Below are positions 34,792 to 43,643 of a stretch of DNA of 64,000 nucleotides, in pieces. Under the pieces are notes generated by a model. It was not told the origin of the DNA and made no database searches. It worked only from the letters and a program-made list of their open reading frames with translations. The stretch comes from Ostrinia nubilalis. Its lineage: Eukaryota; Arthropoda; Insecta; Lepidoptera; Crambidae. Position 1 is the stretch's first letter. Each line of letters opens with the position of its first letter. Where the stretch lies: assembly GCF_963855985.1 (NCBI RefSeq), contig NC_087095.1:8690001-8754000 (forward strand). The letters run 5' to 3'. The position numbers and the translations under genes were made by a program.

Positions 34792-36877
34792 ATCATTTAG
34801 TTAAAGTTTTCACAAAAAAAGAACGAAGAAAACTTACTTAAGTACTAATTTTGTTAAAGGTAAAATAAGACAAAATATGAGAAAAATGTGCACTTACACC
34901 AATAAAGCTTTGTGTAATTACTATAAAATCTTGGCACTAGAAAATAAAATGATGAAAACTAGTTTCCATTTATTTGCCTCCAAAATGAGGCTTATTATTG
35001 AGAGAAATCTCAGAGCGTACCACATTATTTTACTTGTTATATTTATTGTAAAGAAGGAAAATCAAATAAGCGACTGGCTTTTTTATCTTTACAATAGCAC
35101 GTGCTCATTGTAGAGTTGTTTGAATAATATTAATTTCAAAGCAGTTATTTATTTTGTAGTATACCAGAACGTTTATTTATTTATTTGACGAATCCAATTA
35201 AAGGAAGACAACAGAAATCAGAATTCGCACTGAGTAAATAAATCTGATAATGCCAAACAAACTCACCTGTCGCGGTTCTCATTGTTTGACTAAACAAAGA
35301 AAATGGGAATATTTTTCTATATATTTTCCCTTTAAGGTTCGCTTTAGAAATCTGTTAACAAGGAATAAGTTGGTCCTTTTTATCCGGTCCAAGTATTCGG
35401 TTGTAGCCTTCAGCGGTTGCACGGATCGACAGCGGGCAAATCCTTACAAATCCCGCCTAGCGAGGCCTTTCGTCCTGGAAAAAAACACAATCGTATCAAA
35501 ACATCTCCGGGGAAAGGGAAATTATTATGTTATCCCGTTGTGACAATGCGATGTACGTTTTATCTCGTTGTAGATTAAGTATTCAAGCAGAATTATACAT
35601 AATTGCGCGTAAATAAAATAGGCCCTAAAAATAATTATTGCCACCTTCAGAACAGATTTTGGTAAACTGTGAAGCAATTCATGGAAAATTCATAACGCAC
35701 ACTTAAGGCTTTAAAATAGACATCGAAATAGTTGAAAGTCCTAAAAAGGATTCACTCGGGGTCCATGCTCGTTGGGTGTAGGATCAAAAATGGTAAATCA
35801 TGAGTTTTTCTTTTCTAAATAAAAAAAATGAGCAGAATCTATTTATCTTGATTTAATTCTACATGGGTATCGAATTTTCAGTTTCAGTTCTGAAACTTTT
35901 TATAAAAATAAAAAAAACAGTAAATAGAGGCAAAAATAACGCTTTTTGCCTCTTTTAAAAATAACGCGTTACAGAGAGCAAAATTCACCCAAACTTCATG
36001 TAAAAGCCGAACATCATTTGAGTACAGTGAAAAATTCCGGCTGCAACATTCGCGAACAAGCTGGCTCGAGTTTCAGATGCTGAATGTGATACCGTCGACA
36101 ATAACACACATCCATCTCCTGTCCGGGTCCATCGGAAAACAATATAATGCACTCGCTGTCACAGCGCGCAATGGGTATGAAAGTGTAAAACATAAAATTC
36201 CTTCCGACTTTATGACGTTTGCTACATTGTCATCAATTTCGCGCACCGTCAACTTTTTGTGCACCAAACGACAAATTGGACACCCATTTTTCTTGTGAAC
36301 AAGAGGGTCCGATTATTATGCTCCGAATAAAGTTTTATTTAGCGAAACGGGCGATGTTTCCTTGGAAAGTTGTATTATAAATCACGTTTATCCGACCGTG
36401 CATATCGTCCAAGTTGGACATTTATAAATTAATGATAAATATGAGAGACACTCGTACTTTTGCATCTCAAGTAACTTTAAATAAAAGTTTGTTTAGTAGG
36501 TACAAACATTATTTCAGACATCTATAGACTTTACTAATATAAAAACAAAATACCCGATACAATAACAAGAAATTCAAATGCAACAAAACGGTATCCTCAC
36601 TTCAATATAGATTTGTTACGGAAATATTTGACGACGTTAACAACAACATCTTGAAATCTCTTTCATACCGTCAAAGAATTGGCGGAGTACAGAAAAGTCT
36701 CGATTCGCCGAGTACAGCTGCACTTGCTTTGTTACCTTTGTACACTCGTAAACAAATTCGAAAACCTTTTCAAATGCTGCTATCACTCTGAGGTATGCCA
36801 TTAAATAGAAAGCCAAATATTGTAACATTTAGAAACAATATAATGGTAAAAAACAGGTAACATAAACGGTAATATGT

Positions 36878-36926
36878 ATACGAGTAGGTAAGTAAGAGGT
36901 ACTACTACTTACTTACCTACTCGTAT
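36878..36926. repeat. Perfect 19-bp hairpin
   Basis: ATACGAGTAGGTAAGTAAG at 36878-36896 is perfectly complementary to CTTACTTACCTACTCGTAT at 36908-36926, with an 11-base loop. No flanking target duplication was seen. It could be a structured RNA element or a recent inverted duplication. Confidence 0.75.
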
Positions 36927-37197
36927 CTACCGTAGTTTAATTGATCTGTGTGATTGGTCACTGTAAATTTTAAATACTTGGTACCGAAAAGGAGTACCAC
37001 AGTATTTAAGAAATTATAGTTTCTAAAAAAAATAGCTAAAGTTATTATGCGAGATAAATCTTTCTGTAAGCATTTTTTCTAAATTTTTCAGACCTTTACA
37101 ATCATGCCTGCATTCACAAACAACAAAACACTCTAATTAAAAGAAGATAACATAAAGTGCGTAAAGACATTTAGTCTAGACATAAAAAATAATTAAC

Positions 37198-38286
37198 TTT
37201 TAAAAAAAATAAAAACGACTTCAAATGCGTGAACACAAAAAAAAAACTAAAAATTAAAAATATTGCGTATAAAAAAGTTCATCCCCAATTTTCCACCCTT
37301 GGGGGTGAAATATTTTCTTCAAATTCGCATGAAACCACCCTTTTGATAATACCTACTCTCACGCGCTCTGCGGCGGGAAGGCGCTACTGCGTGAAGTGCC
37401 CCCCACTTCCCGCGGGAAAAAAAAAAAAAATCCCGTTGCGCATTTTCCCTAAAATAGCTTATCATTATTACCGTTACATACTATCGAGTCACATTTTTGG
37501 AATCTGGATAAAATTACCCGTCTTTTGGTGTAACTTTTAAGGCTAACAAATATATATTTTAGGTACAACACTTACTTGAAAAAAAAGATTCGTCATTTTT
37601 GTCACTTTTTGTGATTGCACTTGATTCACCTTCAAAATTAGAAGCAATGTTATATATTAACACTTATTTCCAAAGTTAATCACATTATACACGTTTTTTA
37701 TAAAGAAAAACACACTTCCAAAGCATCTAAACGATAAAAAACATCCATCTTTTTCACTACCCAGACGGGCACCGCGGATCGCGTCATCTTCAAACACAGA
37801 CTGAGAAAAATTTGGTTGAAAAGCAACCATAGTGCCTAGAAAATATAGCTATCACATTCATACTTAAGCATTATTACTTTCGAGCGAAAGAAACAGAACT
37901 ATATTTTTTAAATGACAAGGTCCCGAACTTGGACAAGTGATTTGCGGCGGGAGCCGCCGCAGAGCACTTTAGAGCTTAGTGACGTGCGTCTGCTCCCGCC
38001 GCAGATCGCTTGAGAGGCTCAACAAAAAAATAATCGTTCAAATTGATTTATAATCGGCGGAGATATTGCGTATAAAAAAGTTCATCCCCAATTTTCCACC
38101 CTTGGGGGTTGTTTTTTCTATTATTAAATTTAAATGGGACCACCCTTGAGGTATTACCTATACGCCGAAAAAAGATTTGTTCAAATCGGTTCATAATTGG
38201 CGGAGTTATCGCGTAACAAACATAGAAAAAAAAAAAACATACGGGTCGAATTGAGAACCTCCTCCTTTTTTGAAGTCGGTTGAAAA
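37198..38286. mobile_element. AACCGACTTCAAA MITE, copy 2, split by a nested element
   Basis: Left end TTTTAAAAAAAATAAAAACGACTTC, right end TTTGAAGTCGGTTGAAAA. It is interrupted between ATAATACCTA (37346-37355) and CTCAACAAAAAAATAATCG (38018 onward) by the 661-bp element at 37356-38016. It has the same internal duplicated block (GCGTATAAAAAAGTTCATCC) as the copies at 17582 and 39104. Confidence 0.85.
37356..38016. mobile_element. 661-bp element with GC-rich inverted ends (CTCTCAMGCGMTCTGCGGCGG)
   Basis: Left end CTCTCACGCGCTCTGCGGCG, right end the complement of CTCTCAAGCGATCTGCGGCG; they agree at 21 of 23 bases. The CTGCGGCGGGA motif recurs just inside both ends (GCGGCGGGAGCCGCCGCAGA near 37946). 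The middle is AT-rich and non-coding. Comparison with the uninterrupted MITE at 39104-39532 confirms it is an insertion. The junction bases do not show a clear duplication (a 3-bp CTC is possible), so the superfamily is unresolved. Confidence 0.75.
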
Positions 38287-38459
38287 TAGCTAAAAGTATT
38301 TTGCAAGATAAAACTTTCTTTATGCATTTTTTCTAAATCTTTCAGATCCTTACGATCACACCTGCCTACATAACTTAACATCACACTTTAATTTAACGAT
38401 CCATAACATTCCTGCTTTCAAGATTTAGTAGGTTCCGTTTTCCTGTACCGAAATTCGAT

Positions 38460-38720
38460 AGTGTTCCAATCTAAGCGAGAAGTCGTGCCGGCTCACACCT
38501 ATCAAAACGATGCGAAAGCCTTGCCTGTCAGCCATTTAATTAGCTTTTGCGGCGTGTTTGGTGGCGCACGCGCGGCGCAGGCCTGTCCCATCGTACTAAT
38601 AACATTTGCAAAATTAAACAGGCGGCCGGCCGCCACATATGCACAATTACAACGGAACCCGCTTTTAGCACCTTGCCACCCAATAACAATTACGTAAACT
38701 CGCCCCGTAATCCACTGGAA
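38460..38720. other. GC-rich island, possible regulatory element
   Basis: Unique and CpG-rich, with homeodomain-like TTTAATTAGC, an octamer-like ATTTGCAAAATTA and a 14-bp palindrome GGCGGCCGGCCGCC near 38622-38635. Two overlapping open frames occur but neither has recognisable protein motifs, and no good splice pair flanks them. It may be an enhancer within a long intron. This is inference from composition only. Confidence 0.3.
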
Positions 38721-38929
38721 TGGCGCTCGAAAGAGACATTCTTGAATGCGTACTTAATGCCTTTTTGAAGGAAGGGTCAGACGGTCAGCGGCTCTATCTG
38801 TGCTGAGTGCTGACCGTGTTGCAAAAAGGTTTATTGGTATTGATTTGGGTGGACAATCAGTGCGGGAATGTTGACGTCGTGAATGGATATACTTAGGTAT
38901 TAAAGATGGTTGTGCGAGGCTCGTGCTCC

Positions 38930-38962
38930 TGCAGTAGCTGACCTGATGATGATGATGATGAC
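38930..38962 (+). repeat. (GATGAT)n-tailed LINE end, very short
   Basis: AGTAGCTGACCTGATGATGATGATGATGA looks like the last bases and tail of a non-LTR insertion of the RTE type. The body upstream (38790-38930) is not clearly alignable by eye to the other RTE ends. Confidence 0.35.
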
Positions 38963-39103
38963 AGTAAAGATAAAAACTTGTAAAAGGTAAAATGTGGCTC
39001 ATAAACAAACTATGAAAAACATGCATTTTTCATGCAGAATTTCATCAGCTTTTCATTCGTTTGTTAATCATAAAAAATGAAAAATTTTCAATGGAATAAT
39101 TAA

Positions 39104-39532
39104 CTTTTAAAAAAAATAAAACCGACTTCAAATGCGTGAACACAAAAAAAAACTAAAAATTAAAAATATTGCGTATAAAAAAGTTCATCCCCAATTTTCC
39201 ACCCTTGGGGGTGAAATATTTTCTTCAAATTCGCATGAAACCACCCTTTTGATAATACCTATTCAACAAAAAAATAATCGTTCAAATTGATTTATAATCG
39301 GCGGAGATATTGCGTATAAAAAAGTTCATCCCCAATTTTCCACCCTTGGGGGTTGTTTTTTCTATTATTAAATTTAAATGGGACCACCCTTAAGGTATTA
39401 CCTATACGCCGAAAAAAGATTTGTTCAAATCGGTTCATAATTGGCGGAGTTATCGCGTAACAAACATAGAAAAAAAAAAAAAACATACGGGTCGAATTGA
39501 GAACCTCCTCCTTTTTTGAAGTCGGTTGAAAA
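39104..39532. mobile_element. AACCGACTTCAAA MITE, copy 3, uninterrupted
   Basis: A 429-bp complete copy with inverted termini (AAAACCGACTTCAAATG at the left, TTTGAAGTCGGTTGAAAA at the right). The block GCGTATAAAAAAGTTCATCC...CCACCCTTGGGGG occurs twice, from 39171 and from 39312. It is very similar to copies 1 and 2, so the family has been active fairly recently. It ends ~20 bp before the 563-bp inverted repeat begins. Confidence 0.88.
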
Positions 39533-39554
39533 GAAAGAAAGTCAATAAATCATA

Positions 39555-40117
39555 ATGAGTCTGGAACTGGTCGCCGACATTCGTTTCTTCACATGACTGC
39601 CCGCCGACACAACATTTCGTATATCGCCGCTTCGCCAACAGAACCTTTCACCAGCGTACGATTCGTCGACAACACAGTTCGTCATTAGATATTTCGCCTA
39701 CGAACGATTCACTAAGCCGATACTTCGTCAATTAGGTAACTAATCATCTTAGAATTATTCAAATAAAGTTAGGTACTTTCGGATTTATGAAATTTAGCAT
39801 TAGGGAAATACACATAATAAAACTTTTAATAGTCGATGAAAATAAAAAAAATAAAAGAAAATAGGAAAAAACATTATGATTTAATGTAATACAAACTTAA
39901 ATAAGCAATACTTTTGTAATGTAACAATCGTCAAAATCTATATTAATTAATTAAAAAAATCATGGTGAACCAAAATACGCTTTCCGCCCGCGGTTTCGCC
40001 CGCGTGGAATTTTGTCTGTCATAGAAAAACTATATCGCGCGCGTCCTTGTTTCAAAAATACCGGGATAAAAACTATCCTATGTCCTTTCTCGGGACTCAA
40101 ACTATCTCTATGCCAAA
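39555..40117 (+). repeat. Left arm of a 563-bp, ~99% identical inverted repeat
   Basis: This arm mirrors 41617-42179 base for base with no net insertion or deletion (start and end coordinates sum to 81734 at both limits). I count about four differences. The outer ~170 bp (39570-39730) carries eleven TTCGYC-like motifs at 15-16-bp intervals. The inner ~140 bp is the front of a CCGCCCGCGG-type interspersed repeat, interrupted in the right arm exactly at the arm boundary. Confidence 0.9.
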
Positions 40118-40205
40118 TTTCATCAAAATCGGTTCAGTGGTTTAGGCTTGAAAGCAAGACAGACAGACAGACAGAGTTACTTTCGCATTTTTAATAATAA
40201 TAGGA
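39975..40205 (+). mobile_element. CCGCGGTTTC...TAATAATAATAG 3'-end repeat, copy 2
   Basis: CTTTCCGCCCGCGGTTTCGC, then AACTATCCTATGTCC, CAAATTTCATCAAAATCGG, AGACAGACAGACAGAG and ACTTTCGCATTTTTAATAATAATAGG. It spans the inner end of the left inverted-repeat arm: the first ~143 bp lie in the arm and the rest in the spacer. A minus-strand piece of its tail (GTCTGTCTTGATTTCACGCC) follows at about 40339-40386. Confidence 0.8.
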
Positions 40206-40675
40206 ATAGTAAATACGAGTATTGCAATTATCTATTTATGTAAGTATAAAGTTTTTATTAAATTTGTAAATTTAAATAAGAAAAAAAAAACAAGTTTGAT
40301 ATGAATAAATCCGAAAGTAACTTTATTTAAATAGTTCTTTGTCTGTCTGTCTTGATTTCACGCCTAAACCACGATTTTGATGAAAGGATGATGGGCACAA
40401 ATGTATGGAAAGTGGTACCCGCTCCAATAGCCATAACCAATATATATTTTAAAAGGCCTTTAGATGTAGGAAAATGTCTGCTATGGGGCCAGTTCTAATT
40501 CACGTTTTGAAAGCAGTAATTCCACTAAGTATTATAATGAAAGTATAACACAATCATCCATGTATACGAGTATGTATTATGACTACAATCTATTAATATA
40601 ACTAAAAGAAGCATTGAAAAGGAAAAGATTATACCTACGATGAACTACCAAAGCAATTAGCCCTTTATTCGCTTT

Positions 40676-40843
40676 CATCATAATCATCATGATCATTTTA
40701 GCCATAGGACGTCCAGTTGAACATAGGCCTCCCCCAATGATTTCCACAATGGCCGGTTGGTGGCGGCCTGCATCCAGCGCCTTCCCGCTACCTTTATGAG
40801 GTCATCGGTCCATCTTGTAGGTGGACTTATTGGGTCTTGTGGG
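40676..40843 (-). mobile_element. RTE-type LINE 3' end with 12-bp target duplication
   Basis: Minus-strand RTE end: degenerate (CAT)n tail, ATTTTAGCCATAGGACGTCC, GGTGGCGGCCTGCATCCAGC and CATCGGTCCATCTTGTAGGT. It is flanked by TTTATTCGCTTT at 40664-40675 and 40844-40855. It lies in the spacer between the inverted-repeat arms and has no mirror partner, so it inserted after the spacer existed. Confidence 0.92.
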
Positions 40844-41154
40844 TTTATTCGCTTTAGCAACTCATAATAAAACCCTTAAGGAGTAATAAAACTTTAACCC
40901 CTTTATTAATAAAAGTTACACCCTAGTTGAACTCTAGCTTAAATTGTCATTTGGTATGGAAATGTCATTTTAATCCAAGGTTCTTCCTAGGTGTAACTTT
41001 TTATTAATAAAGGGGTAGTACTTCTTTAAATAAAAAATATTTTTTTCACAATTATCCCCATCAATAATTTTAGAGTTAAGGAAGGATGCTGCAGCAGTAA
41101 ACCCTTCCTGCCTCTCATAACCTAAGTACCATACGATGGACACGTATGATACTT

Positions 41155-41332
41155 CTTCTTCTTCTTCCTCGGTCCCTCACTGATGAGGATCGCGACCACA
41201 GATAGTGTTCCTCTACAGACTGCGGTCATAAGCTGTGTGGACCGCACGATGCAAACTCCCGCCCACCGTCTTCCTCACCGCGTCCGACCATCTCGTCGGT
41301 GCCCTGCCCCGAGCGCGTCTGCCTTCCATACT
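41155..41332 (-). mobile_element. Second RTE-like LINE 3' end with 11-bp target duplication
   Basis: Minus-strand translation gives EGRRARGRAPTRWSDAVRKT, then GGSLHRAVHTAYDRSL, a stop where Trp is usual, and RNTI. This is a C-terminus analogous to, but distinct from, the GRPPTRWTDD subfamily. The tail appears as (TTC)n, i.e. (GAA)n on its own strand. It is flanked by GTATGATACTT at 41144-41154 and 41333-41343. Confidence 0.88.
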
Positions 41333-41349
41333 GTATGATACTTAGGTTG

Positions 41350-41606
41350 CACAAAAAGTATCTTTATCTTCTAACGCAACCAGATCTGAGGCTGGTGGCC
41401 ATAGTAAATGTTGTTCGTCTTAGTAAGACCTTTCAAATGACACTACAAACATAACTATTGGAGCCGGGTACCATTCTGCAAAAAAGTATGTATATCTTCG
41501 TACACAACCAGATCTGAGGCTGGTGGTCATAGTAAAAGTTGTTCATCTTGGTAAGACCTTTCAAACGATACTAGACACATATCTATTGGAGACGGGTACC
41601 ATTTTG
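41350..41606 (-). repeat. ~128-bp unit repeated twice in tandem
   Basis: Units start near 41350 and 41478. Both contain AACCAGATCTGAGGCTGGTG, CATAGTAAA, TAAGACCTTTCAAA and end CTATTGGAGMCGGGTACCATT. They differ at roughly one base in eight. A related fragment in inverted orientation (GTACCCGCTCCAATAGCCAT) lies at 40419-40440. The array directly abuts the inner end of the right inverted-repeat arm. Confidence 0.8.
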
Positions 41607-41616
41607 CCCATTGTCC

Positions 41617-42179
41617 TTTGGCATAGAGATAGTTTGAGTCCCGAGAAAGGACATAGGATAGTTTTTATCCCGGTATTTTTGAAACAAGGACGCGCGCGAT
41701 ATAGTTTTTCTATGACAGACAAAATTCCACGCGGGCGAAACCGCGGGCGGAAAGCGTATTTTGGTTCACCATGATTTTTTTAATTAATTAATATAGATTT
41801 TGACGATTGTTACATTACAAAAGTATTGCTTATTTAAGTTTGTATTATATTAAATCATTATGTTTTTTCCTATTTTCTTTTATTTTTTCTATTTTCATCG
41901 ACTATTAAAAGTTTTATTATGTGTATTTCCCTAATGCTAAATTTCATAAATCCGAAAGTACCTAACTTTATTTGAATAATTCTAAGATGATTAGTTACCT
42001 AACTGACGAAGTATCGGCTTAGTGAATCGTTCGTAGGCGAAATATCTAATGACGAACTGTGTTGTCGACGAATCGTACGCTGGTGAAAGGTTCTGTTGGC
42101 GAAGCGGCGATATACGAAATGTTGTGTCGGCGGGCAGTCATGTGAAGAAACGAATGTCGGCGACCAGTTCCAGACTCAT
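41617..42179 (-). repeat. Right arm of the 563-bp inverted repeat
   Basis: Mirror of 39555-40117. Read on the + strand, the outer part runs as GACGAAGTATCGGCTTAGTG, then GGCGAA, GACGAA, CGACGAA, GGTGAA and GGCGAA, ending near TTCCAGACTCAT at 42179. The CCGCGGTTTC repeat is present only up to CTATGCCAAA and is cut off at the arm's inner boundary. That suggests this arm was copied from the left one after that repeat had inserted there. Confidence 0.9.
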
Positions 42180-43006
42180 AGAAAATGACCTTAGAACAAA
42201 ATTGGATCTATGAAACATCTTAGTGTATAATTTACAAAAATATGATATTATACATAATTAAGACATTGGGGACTATAGTGATAAAGTGTCGCAGTTAACT
42301 GCTTAAGTTTTTGTACCTTACACCTATAATTGGTCAGAAACACCTAGAGCAACAAATAACATCTCTAACACAACATAACCTTTGTGCGCAAAAGGAAAAG
42401 TGCATCGCAGCGTCCCTAAAATACGAATGATTTTTGCATAAGCACCCAAGGAGGACAAGGGGCCGCACTTGAGAAAAATAATTGGTACGGAACGTCCACA
42501 CCGGTCGCGACCGACAAAGACAACAACGTTGTCAAAGGCTGCTCGTTACACGGATATACTCGTATTTTCTTTCTCCCGAGTGGTTAGTGTGGCGCATACC
42601 TTTTTTACGCTTCACTCATCAAATCGTGAGTAACAAGCACTGGGAATGTATTATCAAAGGACACTAAGTTACTGTTCAGAAATCATTTGAGTTAGGTCTT
42701 GAAGTTTGTTTTTACTTTGAGGAGTTCTTTCGCAAGTTTCTTTGTGTAGAAGCCTGTCGAAGATCTGTCGGAAAAAATCTTTCAACATTGTAAAAGGCTT
42801 ACCTTGATAATAATAAGAGAGTTGCGGTGCCGTTAGTGACTAAAAAAGCTTGTTGTTACTATGTATTTGTGTACGCAAATGTTGAAATAATAGACATGGA
42901 AGATCCTTACATCAAGTTAATTGCCTCGTTTTATCTTGTAAACAGATTAGGTATTAAGTATAAGTTAAATTAATTTACATAATGAATTGTTTCTTTTTGT
43001 CTTCAG
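42180..43006. other. Unique DNA upstream of the micro-exon candidate
   Basis: No element or ORF of note. Near 42980-43006 it becomes pyrimidine-rich (TTGTTTCTTTTTGTCTTCAG), forming a good splice acceptor. Confidence 0.5.
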
Positions 43007-43052
43007 GTACTAAATTCATCCCTGCATACCGGTGCATTGATCCCCAGCATCT
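43007..43052 (+). CDS. Candidate 46-nt micro-exon, gene unknown
   Basis: The acceptor GTTTCTTTTTGTCTTCAG| at 43006 has a strong polypyrimidine tract. The donor CATCT|GTAAGTAAA at 43053 is full consensus. Two of three frames are open: one reads VLNSSLHTGALIPSI, the other TKFIPAYRCIDPQH. The third has a stop at its second codon. The exon is 46 nt, so it changes reading phase. It is on the same strand as the proposed promoter (9.3 kb) and recursive site (32.2 kb). I do not recognise the peptide, and it could also be a non-coding leader exon. The call rests on splice signals alone. Confidence 0.4.
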
Positions 43053-43437
43053 GTAAGTAAATTAGATATATTATTTGGAACTGCTAATAAATTCCAACTG
43101 GCTAAACGGCAAAGTTGGTAGGTGCGAAATTAAAGTTAGTTTGGAGGTAACTTAGCGCTAAGAAAACATAAGCAGTAGGTAAAGTTATTATTTATTCAGC
43201 TATTTTCTCTTGCTTTTTTCGAATAAATTTTGATTGCAAATCGAAAACTTTAGTTTAGCCTTATTGAAACGAAAGCAGTTATTTTCGCAAAACTTCACCT
43301 ACGTTTTTGATTAAAAACCTAGCTAGGAGATTGACTGATTAAAAAAAATCTGCCAAATGTATCTTCTAGCTAGAGCATAGAAAAACTTCTGCAATGCTGG
43401 AATAATGTAATGAACGATAAGGATGTCAACAGTTTTC

Positions 43438-43643
43438 TACTCATCCTACTAATATTATAAATACTAAAGTTTAGATGTCTGGACGTTTGTTACTCTTTCA
43501 CGCAAAAAGTACAGAACGGATTTTGATGAAACTTTACAGTGATATTGTTTATAACCCAGAATAACATATAGGCTATAATAATTTATGACGATCTGTGACA
43601 AACTAAATTTCACGCGGGTGAAGCCGCGGGCAAAAGCTAGTTA
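43438..43643 (-). mobile_element. CCGCGGCTTC...TAATATTAGTAGGAT 3'-end repeat, copy 3
   Basis: On the minus strand it starts CTAGCTTTTGCCCGCGGCTT, continues with CACCCGCGTGAAATTTAG and CATCAAAATCCGTTC, and ends TATTTATAATATTAGTAGG. It is the fullest form of this family in the window, apart from 50501-50735, and the only one that keeps the TTAGTAGGAT end. Non-coding. Confidence 0.8.

Larger units (their letters stand above)
32521..37197. other. Unique DNA with isolated hairpins, no supported gene
   Basis: No coding exon. GC-richer islands that may be regulatory: 33890-34030 (includes AATATTAATTAAGCC), 35360-35500 (CTTCAGCGGTTGCACGGATC) and 36060-36260. Two strong hairpins lie at 34694-34790 and 36878-36926. 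The frames at 34877-35113, 35250-35543 and 36073-36298 have no known motif, and the last is open on both strands, as expected of chance. Confidence 0.45.
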
